Assembly (NCBI GenBank): GCA_022497155.1
Contig: MU385717.1
Coordinates: forward strand, 930,001-994,000
Length of the DNA: 64,000 bases
Direction of reading: 5' to 3'
Source of the DNA: Whalleya microplaca
Taxonomy: Eukaryota > Ascomycota > Sordariomycetes > Xylariales > Xylariaceae
Of this stretch, positions 1-10,577 are shown piece after piece. The notes beneath the pieces are model-generated. The model saw only the letters and a list, made by a program, of their open reading frames with translations, had not been told where the DNA came from and did not search any database. How positions within the stretch are numbered: the stretch's first letter is position 1; every line of letters starts with the position of its first letter. The position numbers and the translations under genes were made by a program.

Positions 1-1350
1 GTCCATACATTCGGTCATAAAAGACTGCCATCTAATCAAGTTCGGACGGTGCAAGGCCATGGCCACGTTTGATGCCAGGAAATATGCTGCAAGCCATGTT
101 CGCCGTGCCTCGATGGTTGTAGGATCGGGAAGAGGTTGCTTTCGAAACGGATGATCGCGCCAGGTGTATGGAATGAGTCGAGACTTTGGGTTGTTCTTCC
201 TCCTGCCCAATCCGATATCAATTGACATGACAGCTGCCAAATGAACAAATTGGTAAAACTTGAGCTCTTCGAAATGCTCGGGCGGATAGTACCATATCAC
301 ACTCACTAAGAGAGCCTGGACCATTTCTAGGGACTTTTCGCCATTGATGATGATCTTCTCAGCAAACGTCTGCATCATCTCCTTAACAACCAGGCGCTGG
401 AGCCTAGGTGTTTCCGAAGAAGCGACCGACATAATCGACAAGAATAGGATTGGCTTGGTCTTCCGAATTTCCTCGGCAGTTGTGCCAGCAGGGAAGACGA
501 CTGCAGGAAGATGCAATGCCATATCATCTGTGTATCGCGCGAATAGAGCAGCAGCCTCTTCCATAGAAATCACCCCACGGTCAATGATGTCGGCAGGCTC
601 ACGTTCGGCGCTGGCTTGCTGTGGTGTAGGCTCATCTTTGACCGCGTCAGACGAACTCTCCCTCGTCTCGGCGAACTTTCGTTTCTGGCCAGCCGTGGCC
701 ATCGGCGTCGCAAGCGGCTGCTTCTCATGTTCGATAGGATACTGGGATTGCAGGTTTTGCGAGGGCGGCGCACCCCAATCTCTGGCGGTGGCACCGTATG
801 GGATGTTGCCATACCCATTCTGGTCCTCGGACGGAGCTTGGTGACCACCCGGAGCTCCCCTGGTCGCCTGCAGGCTTGCAGTCAGGGCATCTATCTTCTT
901 CTCCAGCTCAGCAACACGGCTGTCGGTCTTTTTCTGTCTCTTCCGTGTAGGCTGGGTCACCACGCAGCTTCGTCCAGCTTTCGCGCATCGTTTACACGGA
1001 CCGTCCGGGTTGGCGGGATCGGGTTCACACTTGACCTTCAATCCACGGCAGGCCTCGCAGGCACGGGGCCTTTTGGGGTCGTTCGGGTCGTGTGGTGTCG
1101 CATCTAGTGCGCCGGGGGTGTCGTCGTGTAGGGGATTCGGGAGATGGCCGGTGGGCGTCTGGGGCGTGAAGGTGGCAGTCGAGGCCACTGGCGATGGACC
1201 TGTTGGCTGCTGAAGCTGCTGGAGCGGCGATTCAACAGAAGGTTCTGCGGTGGGCAGATTATTTGGCCCTCCTGGATTTGTCGGACGATTGACGACGATC
1301 GAGTCCTCGCCTGCTTCACGGAGGCGTGGGTCGAGCGATGCGGGATCCAT
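1..1350 (-). CDS. Zn2Cys6 fungal transcription factor, N-terminal part (truncated by window edge)
   Basis: An uninterrupted minus-strand frame runs from an ATG at 1350 (preceded by an in-frame TAA at 1360-1362) to the left edge, giving 450 residues with no stop, so the C-terminus lies outside. Residues 98-129 form a complete binuclear zinc cluster, Cys98-X2-Cys101-X6-Cys108-X10-Cys119-X2-Cys122-X6-Cys129, followed by a basic linker (TRKRQKK) and a short coiled-coil-like dimerisation stretch (RVAELEKKIDAL). From about residue 250 the sequence resembles the fungal-specific regulatory domain (EEAAALFARYTDDMALHLP, later a GLGRRKNP and WLAAYFLASNVAM segment). Family knowledge: such proteins are nuclear, bind CGG-type sites and activate pathway genes. 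The regulatory half resembles the group with yeast War1-like regulators, but the target cannot be read from sequence. The N-terminal 90 residues are Pro/Gln/Thr-rich and probably disordered. Confidence 0.9.
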   Translation of the reverse strand, partial: MDPASLDPRLREAGEDSIVVNRPTNPGGPNNLPTAEPSVESPLQQLQQPTGPSPVASTATFTPQTPTGHLPNPLHDDTPGALDATPHDPNDPKRPRACEACRGLKVKCEPDPANPDGPCKRCAKAGRSCVVTQPTRKRQKKTDSRVAELEKKIDALTASLQATRGAPGGHQAPSEDQNGYGNIPYGATARDWGAPPSQNLQSQYPIEHEKQPLATPMATAGQKRKFAETRESSSDAVKDEPTPQQASAEREPADIIDRGVISMEEAAALFARYTDDMALHLPAVVFPAGTTAEEIRKTKPILFLSIMSVASSETPRLQRLVVKEMMQTFAEKIIINGEKSLEMVQALLVSVIWYYPPEHFEELKFYQFVHLAAVMSIDIGLGRRKNNPKSRLIPYTWRDHPFRKQPLPDPTTIEARRTWLAAYFLASNVAMALHRPNLIRWQSFMTECMD

Positions 1351-1611
1351 CTCGAGACCTTAGTAGATGCTGACAACGGGCACAGTCGCGGTCGCGGTTT
1401 TCATCAATCCGTTGACCGACTCTACGGATTGGGCGGTTGGACGGTATACATAAAACCCGGCGACCGATGGGGATTTTAATCAATGAGGCGAGGGAGAGAC
1501 TCTGAGTAAGGTTAGACTATGTTGCGTGGTGTGGCTGACTGGCCTACCCTACCTTACGCAGTAAAGGGTCTGAAGGGGTCTAACGGGGTTTGCGGGGAAT
1601 TCCGGTCCATG

Positions 1612-1655
1612 CGACGTGTTATGCGACATGTTATGCGACATGTTATGCAATATAT
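1612..1655. repeat. 12-bp tandem repeat (about 3.5 units)
   Basis: The unit GCGACATGTTAT repeats with minor changes: three good copies in direct succession, then a degenerate one (GCAATATATCAT). It lies upstream of the transcription factor gene. Each unit contains the palindrome ACATGT. It could be a simple minisatellite or a cluster of binding sites; the sequence does not decide. Confidence 0.6.
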
Positions 1656-2005
1656 CATGCAGCAAGCTGGACTGCCGATATTTCTCCGTTTCTTTAGGGA
1701 TTTTAAACTGTTTAATTAGATATTACTGCCTAAGGTATGCTGTACACAAATGCATGATTAGGTACATCTTGACGCATTTCACAATTCGTAGTTGTCACGA
1801 AATGAGTCATTGACATAACTTGAACTACTGATGTTGATATTCCTTTCTCTGATAAATACTATAGTTGAACATTTGATTCATATTTGGGGCAAGTAGGTAA
1901 TAGACATAGGTAACAGAAACTCCTGAAATAACAACCAAACAAGTCAATGATGTCACTGGTGGTTCTCATCAGATAAACACCTCCTATAGCATGTTAAGTT
2001 CCTGC

Positions 2006-2038
2006 CCTTCATGGATGTGAATTGACATTCCATGAAGG
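2006..2038. repeat. Inverted repeat, 10-bp stem
   Basis: CCTTCATGGA at 2006-2015 is exactly complementary to TCCATGAAGG at 2029-2038, with a 13-nt loop. It is an isolated hairpin in intergenic DNA. No associated element or gene was found. Confidence 0.5.
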
Positions 2039-2701
2039 CTACGTGAGATGTATACTATCTATACATTTTTCTTCTTCTCATTTTTCATAGGCCCTTTTAA
2101 CCCTCGATGAAGTCCTTTGAGATTATTTTAATATTGTCTTATCAAAGTTATAAGTGATTGCTTACTTCAATGTTTATATTTAGTCATTCAGTGCTTGATA
2201 GGTAGCCTGCTTGTTAGAACGAAAGACATATGGAACCTATTTTGTTAGTAGTATGGTTTACCAAGATGGTCAACGCATAGGAGCTTAAGATATAGCACTT
2301 ATATCTCTCTAAATAGCCATGCTAGTCTTCAAGATAACATATATGCACTGCAACTTGAGGCGCTCAGCCTCACTTGATTTTTAATTGATGTTCCAGAAAT
2401 AGTTCAATACTTGGCAATGGCAACGACAGGATACAAAGCAGCGACAGTTTATAATGGTAACGATAACATATAATTTCGTTGGAAGATAAATAGTAAGAGG
2501 AAACTTTGATCGGGAGCATTCGCAACATCATCTAAAGAAAGTGGCTGTCAGATACCAATAGTCACTTCGAAATATCAGAGTCTATAAACGATTGTAACGG
2601 TTATCTAGAAGGACTAGCTTTCTAGGATATTGCCGCTGCTTATATGATCTTTGCAAGGGGCATCCCATTGATAAAGATTGAAGAATTGGCACAGTAGTTT
2701 G

Positions 2702-3205
2702 CTAATCCTGCCACGTAAACACAACGCCCCTCGTCTTCCTCTGCCACCATAAGCTGTCGACCACTCCGGGGGCCAACTCTCCAACAAGGTTGAGGTACTC
2801 GCCATCGTCCGTGAACGAGAAGTTCCGGTATTGTAGCCTCCCAATACTTGAAGGCAGAGTCGCTGTCTCTAGCGGTCCATGCAGAATCTGACCATGAGTG
2901 TCGTTAACAATGAGAGACTCGTTGAAGCTGAACGGTCCAGAGTACGCTCCAGTATGTTTTCCAATCAAGGCCCATTGTCCATCGAACTCCGAACCTTGAT
3001 CTTGCATCGTGACGTTGACAGGTCGCCATTCCGGCTCTGTTGCGTGGATCAAGACAGACACATACCCGTCGATACTGTAGATTATGGTACCAGCTGGGTT
3101 GTTCCCGCCCGTGCTATCGGGGATGTGTGTGCCATTCTGAGTGCGTGTTATGTTCAAAAGAGCGAAACAGCCTGAAAATAGTTGAAGCGTGCGTGTTGAA
3201 ACCAT
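2702..3205 (-). CDS. Lipocalin-like domain protein
   Basis: Single-exon model of 167 residues starting at the ATG at 3205; the frame is open up to an earlier ATG at 3283 (193 residues), but that extension does not look like family sequence. The body matches the fungal lipocalin-like domain (Pfam Lipocalin_5 type): a start of the form LLNITRTQNGTHIPDS, then NPAGTIIYSIDGYVSVLI and a C-terminal strand ending GVVDSLWWQRK. These proteins are small beta barrels often encoded near specialised-metabolism genes; some act as pathway accessory proteins, but no reaction can be assigned here. A TTTTCAG just inside the 5' end could be an acceptor, so an additional short upstream exon is possible. The start is the least certain part. 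Confidence 0.7.
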   Translation of the reverse strand: MVSTRTLQLFSGCFALLNITRTQNGTHIPDSTGGNNPAGTIIYSIDGYVSVLIHATEPEWRPVNVTMQDQGSEFDGQWALIGKHTGAYSGPFSFNESLIVNDTHGQILHGPLETATLPSSIGRLQYRNFSFTDDGEYLNLVGELAPGVVDSLWWQRKTRGVVFTWQD

Positions 3206-4471
3206 GACGCGTTTGTACTGATGAAGTAGAATTATTTGAATCTGAAAAAAATCAGCTACCCACGCAAGGTGCAAGATATGCATATTCTCGTGGAACGCGA
3301 TGGACTTTATCTGATACTGATGGTGTCCAAAGTCCCGAAATGCGCCAAAGGAGATACCTTAGCCACTAAAATTTCCACTAGCTATCACCGGCGATAAAGC
3401 GTCAGTCCGGTCATGATAATAGTAGAAGGAGAAGTAGCAACACACCACGACACTACCGAAGCTGGTGAGCAGAATCCCGGAGGCGTTTTGGTGCTGTTTT
3501 ATCCTGCCTTCACATTTAGAAATGAGCATATATAATATCATATCAATAATTCAGTTACGTTAAACATAGCAAGATATATGGGAGACAGACGGCTTGGTAG
3601 GGCCTATTTAAAATGATAGATATAGCAATAATAGTAAGATGCCCAACATAGACGTTTAGAGAAAACTAAATAGAAAGCACTTCAATGTTCATGATGTCAT
3701 CATTGTATGCCTCTAAATACAAGGATTAGGCTGGGAATTCAAGGATTTAGATCACAGCCTTATGCTAATATCGAGAAGCACGCGGGACTTGAAGGTAGTG
3801 TTTGACCGCTATAAGTTCAAACGACAGTTTCAAGACCGGATTGTTCTCACTAGCTAATAACTAGCCGACACTGTTGTTATCCCCGCAACTTAGACATGGC
3901 AATCGAGGATGAAGATAGCGTGATGATCAGAGTACACATAGGCATACTCTAGGTACGGATCGATAACTACAGGTCAGTAGGATATACAAAAAATGTCTCT
4001 ATACTTACTAACCACACACGCAGTCAAATTATTCGCATTGTTTAAACTAGCTTGAACTTTATTGTTACACCATGGCCGTGGCTTAAATATAACACCTTTC
4101 TTTAGAGAGATCTTGATAGCATAAGCTCAGTAGGGCTGATAGGGGTATAGGCTTACGTATGGCCACTGCTTGTATGTTTACATAGAAAGGGGGCTGCGCC
4201 CCCTTGACTCCTCCTTGCACTAATCAAGCTACTATGCTCCTCATTACTTTTCCTATACTGACAAGTCTACTGACTATTTGTATATTGATAGATTTCCGCT
4301 GAAGTAACGGCAGCTCATATTTCTTATGTACACTGACCTATGGTTATTTGCCTTTTATCTCTGATACTTGATAAGGAGTTAGGTATTAGTTCAAACAATT
4401 ATTGATAGCCTCCTGTTCAATGGCTATGGCGACCATCTACTTCCCTCCGGTTTTCTTAACCTTCGTTCCGT
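3206..4471. other. Intergenic, no supported gene
   Basis: AT-rich, with scattered stops in all frames. A 60-codon minus frame at 3359-3541 shows no recognisable domain and was not called. A strong GC hairpin lies at 4187-4205. Confidence 0.5.
4187..4205. repeat. GC-rich hairpin, 8-bp perfect stem
   Basis: AAGGGGGC pairs exactly with GCCCCCTT around a TGC loop, inside otherwise AT-rich DNA. It lies about 270 bp downstream of the small secreted protein gene, so it is probably not its terminator. It may be a relic of a mobile element end. Confidence 0.5.
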
Positions 4472-4705
4472 TTAAGATCCGCACTTCCCTTCGGCCTCCC
4501 TGCGATAATTGTCGCACGATCCGCAAACGTCTTTGTCTGCCTTAATTTCCTTCTCAAGACAGCACCAATCAGAGTTTCCACACTTCTTGACCGTCTTCGT
4601 CTCGCAATCCAGGCAATCCCTGGCCTGCAACAGATCGTTGGCCGGCACAGCGAGGACCGCCGTAGCACCCAGGGCGAGATAGGCCAAGACTGATGAGAGT
4701 TGCAT
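4472..4705 (-). CDS. Small secreted cysteine-rich protein (candidate effector)
   Basis: Intronless 77-residue protein. The ATG at 4705 is chosen because the frame further upstream has no ATG (only a TTG at 4723), the context CAAAATGC is good, and a TATATAA box sits 32-38 nt upstream. Residues 1-19 are a typical signal peptide (QLSSVLAYLALGATAVLA) with likely cleavage near Ala19. The mature part is about 58 residues with eight cysteines at positions 31, 34, 42, 48, 49, 61, 64 and 75, enough for four disulfides, including a CC pair. There is no recognisable domain. Size, secretion signal and cysteine density fit fungal effector or antimicrobial-type proteins, but that role is inference; hydrophobin is unlikely because the eight-Cys spacing and hydrophobicity do not fit. 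Confidence 0.75.
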   Translation of the reverse strand: MQLSSVLAYLALGATAVLAVPANDLLQARDCLDCETKTVKKCGNSDWCCLEKEIKADKDVCGSCDNYRREAEGKCGS

Positions 4706-4736
4706 TTTGGATAAGATAGACAAATAACTGAGCAGT

Positions 4737-4743
4737 TATATAT
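4737..4743 (-). promoter_or_regulatory. TATA box of the small secreted protein gene
   Basis: On the minus strand the sequence reads TATATAA immediately upstream of the 77-residue gene, 32 nt or more before its ATG. This implies a very short 5' leader and supports the start at 4705 over any upstream one. Confidence 0.45.
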
Positions 4744-5079
4744 GGTACTGGCTGTCCAATTGTCAGTTTGGGTCTGCGCCTGGTCGTGATTTTGGTCCGT
4801 AGGTAGTAGTCGCGTCAAGGTTTCGGGCGGAATCATGGGGTTACTCACTGATAAATTGTCGACGCAAATACGAGCGCGTATGTAAATTGAGTGGAAGCGA
4901 AGCGACAATAGGCCTTGTAGGATAGATAGTAAGAATTATTACGCGTGGTCACACATGGGGTGAATGATGGAGCAGTACCATTTATATACCTATTATCCGA
5001 CGTACATACAACACACTATGTGTATTTACATACTTCGAATATAAAACCTATTTGCAAATTACAACATAGGATAAATCTG

Positions 5080-5542
5080 CTAAGCCTTGGCTGACGCTCC
5101 GATTCCAAGGATCGAAATCCTTGTTACCCCATTCCAGCTAATAGCTTGCCTAGGCAGGGCTGAATCTTGCGGCACAGCAGCCCCAGGACCCAATTCAATG
5201 GGTATACGGCAAATACGGACGTTTTCGTAGGCTTTTATATTATTAGACATAGTGAAATTAAAGTTGTGATCGACACGAGGCTGTGAGAGCGTCCATACAT
5301 ATAACGGAACTTTCATTTTTGCTTAGTGATTCCAATTCAGGAAATCATACCATTCCTGGTCGCCGCACCTTTACTGTAGAGACGACAAAGGTAACGCTGT
5401 GTGACGTAAGGGCTATTAATGTGTGTAATGGACTCATGAACACCCGCAGCTGAGGCTCAGCCTCGTCCGACGGCACCTGAAGGAGACCGCAATCTTTATC
5501 TATCGGGCAACATCGGTACAACCGATAATTCGACGGGGTCAT
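5080..5542 (-). CDS. Unrecognised two-exon protein, 130 aa
   Basis: Proposed exons 5351-5542 and 5080-5280. The first exon runs from an ATG at 5542 to a GTATGA donor; the 70-nt intron contains ATCACTAAG as a possible branch point and ends CTCACAG; joining in phase 0 keeps the frame open to a stop at 5080. The product has beta-strand-like stretches (SHSVTFVVSTVKVRRPG, VDHNFNFTMSN, ISWNGVTRISILGIG), no signal peptide and no membrane segment. I do not recognise a family. The case rests only on the splice consensus and the retained frame across the join, so it may be a chance model or a fragment of an older gene. Confidence 0.35.
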
Positions 5543-5995
5543 TGCATCTGATAGCAGATGCAAAATTATATGGCAAATGAATTAACTACCTAGGTAGTGT
5601 TCCACAAATCAAACGACATCTGTGTTACGTAAGTGACTTTCAAAAGGGATATACAAGTAATCAAAACATGTAAATAATGAACATTAAAGATACATAGACA
5701 TTTCAATATCAAGCTGTTTTTTTTTTAGAAAAAAAATTTTTCTTGATTTTTCCGGCAGGAGTCAACAGCTATCATGGGAATTAAGCCACCGTATGTAGGT
5801 CAATTAAGTAAACGTGAGTTGCAGCTGAGCAGAGCCTGGTTTATCAGTCCGAATAAACACCGCTCCTGACGAGGTAGGCTCCTGGGATGGGGCACGTTGA
5901 AATTGAGTTTATATAAAGGCAATTGCTGGCTCCTGGAGTGGTAAGATATATACTGTAAATTTAATAGGGACTAGTCGAATATCCTGATCGAATTA
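5543..5995. other. Intergenic between convergently unrelated minus-strand genes, nothing seen
   Basis: Contains a T-run followed by an A-run near 5719-5750 and the sequence ACTACCTAGGTAGT near 5584. No coding signal on either strand. Confidence 0.5.
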
Positions 5996-6906
5996 TCACC
6001 GTCTAACCTTGTCCCATAACTCCTTAATGATGTCCAACTCCTCTTTGACTGTCTTGCTATCATCCTTCTCACAAGATTCTTTTGTCTTGGACCTAAATCT
6101 CGCCACCATGAGATCCAACGCGATCTTCGGAGAGGCAAGGGATAATTCTTCGCTCAACTTCGCCTGGCTGATAACCTTTCCGTTACATACTTCCTTTACC
6201 AGGTTTTCTACCAAGTCCTGGCAATTATTCGAAAGGAGATTGTATCGCGGATGTAATGACATAAAGCTTATCCCTGAATGGTCATCAACACCGAGCCTAG
6301 CTTGCACCACTCTCAGATGCTCACTTACCCAGTTCCTGGACGTCCTCGTTGGATTTCGTCGTCTCACCGACATAATAGCACGAACTCCACGTCTCAATAA
6401 ACTCGGGCGTGATCTCAGACACGCGGAAATAGTTCTTCCCGATGGCAGTGAGGGCCATATCATCGCTCATTAGGTCATAGCAGTAGCAGATGCCAAAGCC
6501 TCGGTCAATCACGCACAAAGCCCAGTGACTGACACTATTGAGACTCATGCCGACATGCCTTGCCAAGAGCTTGTACGCGCGCTTCGATAATTCGAATTTA
6601 CCGAACGCGATGGGTACAGTAGTCAACAAGACAGCCCTATTCGGTGTATCGAGATCATATTTCAACGGCTGCATTTCAGCAATTGATGGTCCCGTGAGTT
6701 TTGCAGCGATCAACCCAAGAAAGCGATTTCGCTCCTCTCGGAGTTGTGCTACTTCCGCATCTTCCTTATTATCGTCACCCTTGTGGGGTTTGAGGTCCTC
6801 CCTAAAGTATGCCAATAACGTCAGTTCTCTAGTGCGGGGGTTTTAGAATGAATAGAGGCAATCACCGTTTCTTTGTTAATTTTGACAGTATGTCGTCAAA
6901 CCCCAT
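5996..6906 (-). CDS. Papain-fold-like conserved fungal protein (His / Asn-Asn-Cys signature)
   Basis: Three exons: 6866-6906, 6329-6801 and 5996-6273; 263 residues. The start is the ATG at 6906: the main frame has no ATG near its 5' end but has an acceptor (ACTGACG branch, TTTAG) that joins in phase to a 41-nt first exon with a GTGATT donor. The second intron (6274-6328, GTAAGT to CATTCAG) joins VQEL to GISFMSLHPRYNLLSNNCQ. Conserved-looking blocks are SHWALCV (His106), YYVGETTKS and SNNCQDLVENLV (Cys189). A His early and an N-N-C motif later is the arrangement seen in permuted papain-like folds (LRAT, PPPDE, NlpC/P60), so a thiol hydrolase or acyltransferase is possible. The N-terminus is charged; there is no signal peptide. 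The assignment to a specific family is inference. Confidence 0.7.
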
Positions 6907-8239
6907 TCTTGAATGCCTGAAGATATAAGAATGATTTCATCGAGAAAAAGTCGGTGAGTAAGGCCGTCCTCAAAGTTAAATTGATAATGGCAATGGATTC
7001 ATGACAATTGTATGTCTCAAGCGTAATAAATCCGGAAATATTTTATCCCGGCTCCGCTTTGTTAGGTATAGTGAGTTCTACCAGAAGTATGTGTCTTACG
7101 ATAAATTGACCACTAATATGTATTATCTGATTCGAAATGATTTGAAAGGACCTATAATGAAAGAGAAAACCTGGTTTCTGCGAGGCAGCAGTCCCTGCAG
7201 CAGTCCATCAAAGGATATCAGAATATCCAATACCTAGTTGTATGTAAATATCTTCTGCTATGTTGTATACTAACAAATGCGATAATACAACCACAAGAAT
7301 ATCCTTGATCTTTTTTTCTATTGCAATTCTAGCCTAATTGGTATACTCTCTGTTTGGGGAGGCTTCTATTAATATTATTCCTGTGTCATCCCTTGGCGTG
7401 TCCATTAAGTCAGGTGGCCAGATCAACTTGACTTAGCTGATCGGGTAGGTGCTCCAATTATAGAAAATCCAGGTGGTTTCAAAAAAAATTCCTAGAATCA
7501 ACCACTACGTTATAGTCACATTGCGGCTCAGGCATTGAAAGAGGTTATATTAAGCATTGCAAACTATAAACATAGTGACAGTATTACGAAGGTAGGTCAA
7601 AGCGGCCCCCCCCCACCCCTCGTTCTAGTCCCTTGTTTAGTAAAACCAGAAGAGCGTTAGAAAAAACAACACTAAAAAGGCCCTAGGAGCTTCATTTGCT
7701 AGTTAATGTCTACATTTTAAGTGAATAAATACCCTTAATACTGTAGTACATGGATATACCCGAGCCTCAAAGTTATCAGATGGCGCTAGCGGAGCACAGC
7801 GGCCTACCCCTACTCATGTGGGGCGCATTTCTTATTCTGCCAAGAAGTTTTATCAGATCTGGTTACCTAGAGCCGATTGGTCTGAACATGACGATGATTC
7901 GGCTGAAATGGCGAGTGATGGACCGCTCAAATGTTTGTACCAGTCTAGAAAGGGATGCGACGTCGGCTCCCCTCCTCAAATTTGGACAGGGGCAGCCTCC
8001 TTCGTGGGTCAGAGACGCCGATAGCGAAGGCCCATGGAGTCCAATGGGATCTACCGTTTCGATAGTACTACAGTGATAGCAAATCGTAGTTATACACAAC
8101 TTAGTAACCACAATCATTCTCTCTCAAAGGGTCAGCGTTTCTGATCTTCGTGAATCAGATAGTGGAACGTACACTCTTTCGACTCCGTTGAGCTCTAGTT
8201 GTAGGCAGATTGTGCGGCCATTATTGTTCGACCAGTATT
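6907..8239. other. Intergenic, possible eroded coding sequence near 7.8-8.1 kb
   Basis: Holds the promoter of the MFS gene at its right end. A nine-C run lies at 7606-7614. From about 7750 to 8110 two plus-strand frames alternate in protein-like sequence without a recognisable domain, which could be a gene relic. No complete gene is supported. Confidence 0.4.
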
Positions 8240-10174
8240 ATGTCTACAGAGATAGTAAAGCAAGAAGATGCCGTAGTTGGAACTGTGGCGGACCCTACCA
8301 TGAAATCGGTGACTGGAAATCCAGAGGATCTTGAACCGGGATCTGATTTACAGGAATCAGAGGTTGTGAGGCATCTCGAGCAACTTAAGAAACAATTTGG
8401 TGTAAGCAAGTATTTGTTTCAACGGCGAAGGGTTGTTAACATTGACTATCAGGCCACGTGGGAAGGGCCAGACGACCCCGAAGACCCGTATAATTGGAGC
8501 CCGTCCCGGAAGATATCCATCGGCTTAATTGTTTCTGTCGGGCAGCTCGTAACGCTGATGTCTGCCAGCATGATGGCAGCCGCACTCCACGACATCTCAT
8601 CTGACCTGCAAATCAATGCTTCGACAGCACAGATCACGTTCTCAACATATTTTCTCGGGCTGGCGTTTGGCCCCTGTGTCATCGCGGCCATTTCTGAGAT
8701 GAACGGCCGAAAGAACATATGGATGTTCAGTAATGTGTGGTACATTCTTTGGAACTCCCTTTGTCCAGTTGGCAAATCCAAGGCTTTGATGGTCATTGGT
8801 CGATTTCTCGCGGCAACCGGTGCCAGCGCGGGCATCACTGTATGACTCTGTTCCTTATGCATAAGCGAAACTTTGCTGAAAAGATGATCTACCTCAGTTA
8901 ACAGGGCCCGTGATGGCAGATATGTATCTTGCCAAGGACCGGGGCAAGTCTCTTGCTATAGCGGCTTTCCTCCCGTATCTCGGTCCTGCTCTAGGGCCAA
9001 TTGTTGGTGGGCTTATCACACAATTCGTGTACGCATCTCTCACACTTATGACCCCCTGATTTGAAAGTTCTACAAGGAAAATTCATAAACGCAACCATGA
9101 GTTGCCTGTTCCACGTCTAATGCCTCTTCCCCTGGCAAAACCGCTGACCGGGAGTATTGTAGTTACTGGCCTTGGTTATTCTGGATCGTTAGCATCTTCA
9201 ATGCTTTGATCACCTTGATAGGTACCATTTTGATCAAGGAATCTTACACGCCGGTACTTCTCCGCCGTAAAGCAGCCCGGCAGTCCCAGCAACCCATCGA
9301 TCCAGCGATGTCGCCGTCGAAGTGGTTATTTTGGCATGACGTTCTCAGGCGTCTAGCAGTCAACCTTCAACGCCCAATTCTGCTACTTATCCAGAGACCA
9401 ATAGTGCAGGTTATTTCCCTTTTCCTCGCCTTGAACTTCGGTATTTATACCCTCGTGCTCTCAACATATGCGACGCTTTGGATCGACCAGTACGGACAAG
9501 ACGCATTTCAGAGCAGCTTGCACTACCTTTCAATATCAGTTGGTTGCACAGTTTCCGCACAGGTTGGTGGCCGCATTAGTAAGTACAAGACGAAGTAGTT
9601 CCCTAACGGCCCTTCTCTTATTGTCCTAGCCCTTGCTGCTTGACGACATCGAATGTATCACGAACTTCTCTCACACCTGTAACCATCTATCTCATATGGT
9701 AGAGGTGGCTAATAAACTATAGTGGACTGGATCTATGGCCATCTCCGCGACCGTCCTAAGAATAAAGGAGAGGGGATGCCCGAGTTCCGCGTCCCATACA
9801 TGGGATTCGGGGTGCTCCTCGTGCCCGTGGGCCTTCTCTGGTACGGATGGTCAGCGCAGGACCTCCACCCATGGATCGCAGTAGACATAGGGGCAGCGGT
9901 ATTCACGTCTGGAAGCTTTCTCTTAGGGCAGGCCTTGTTAGCTTACACGCTCGACGAATTCGGGGTGCACGGAGCTTCGGCCAATGCGTCTACACGCTTG
10001 CTCTCAAATGTCCTAGGGTTTGCCTTCCCGATCTTTGCACCGCAGCTATACCAAAAACTAGGTTACGGGTGGGGCAATAGTTTATTAGCACTTATCTTTG
10101 TCGTTTTTGGTTTTCCCGTGCCGTTATGTTTATGGATCTGGGGTGCGAAACTAAGAGCCGTGGGTAAAAAATGA
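8240..10174 (+). CDS. MFS multidrug transporter, DHA1 type
   Basis: Four exons: 8240-8839, 8898-9028, 9163-9578 and 9723-10174; 532 residues. The introns are GTATGA...CTCAG, GTACGC...TTGTAG (branch GCTGACC) and GTAAGT...CTATAG (branch GCTAATA), and all phases agree. The ATG at 8240 is preferred over one at 8210 because the extra ten residues are not family-like. An N-terminal cytosolic region of about 100 residues ends in DDPEDPYNWS, typical of fungal DHA1 drug:H+ antiporters. Membrane segments follow, with the loop 2-3 motif as EMNGRKN and the proline/glycine-rich segment LGPALGPIVGGLI. The C-terminal half carries the usual GYGWGNSLLA block. Family role: proton-coupled export of drugs or metabolites at the plasma membrane. 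The gene is convergent with a dead reductase, so it may once have exported a local product. Confidence 0.9.
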
Positions 10175-10577
10175 TCGGTGATATGTCGAGTACATTATAA
10201 CGCACTTCTTGTTACGGTCTACACGGCAACCGAGCATCTACCCAGACTCAATTTTATGCAGAGTTGAAGGAAAGTTGTTCACAATCATCATCTTGATACT
10301 GGCCCCCTATTGGGTATATATCTAGTCGGTATGTCAAAGTTAAACGCATAGATTAAGTCTACTGAAATGAGAAGTGTGTCAATTGAGAGGCCTATGACAT
10401 GATTCACACAGCTCAACGTTGCCTGATGGTAAGAAAATAATTCTGCGACATCACTACTGTCTCTTGGTTTCCAACTTTGAGATCTCCGATCTTCACGCCA
10501 AAAAACAGGACTTTGCCGAAAATCCACCAAGACCGATTCCCATGTCCTCTATCGACTCATCCATATCTAACTACGGC
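10175..10577. other. Intergenic between convergent MFS gene and SDR pseudogene
   Basis: Shared 3' region. No domain-bearing frame seen; short open frames on both strands are not supported. Confidence 0.5.

Larger units (their letters stand above)
1351..2701. other. AT-rich intergenic stretch, no gene seen
   Basis: It should contain the promoter and 5' leader of the Zn2Cys6 gene (minus strand) and the 3' end of the lipocalin-like gene. The only structure I see is a short tandem repeat near 1612-1655 and a hairpin at 2006-2038. Small open frames here have no recognisable content. Confidence 0.6.

Noticed and set aside
1612..1655. CRISPR-like array
   Set aside because: The repeats are contiguous 12-mers without spacers, and the genome is eukaryotic.
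3359..3541. 60-codon minus frame upstream of the lipocalin-like gene
   Set aside because: Considered as an extra 5' exon, but no donor/acceptor pair joins it in phase to the lipocalin frame.
4456..4908. 150-codon minus frame overlapping the small secreted protein
   Set aside because: It overlaps the 77-residue gene in another frame and contains no recognisable domain; the secreted protein has a signal peptide, TATA box and good start.
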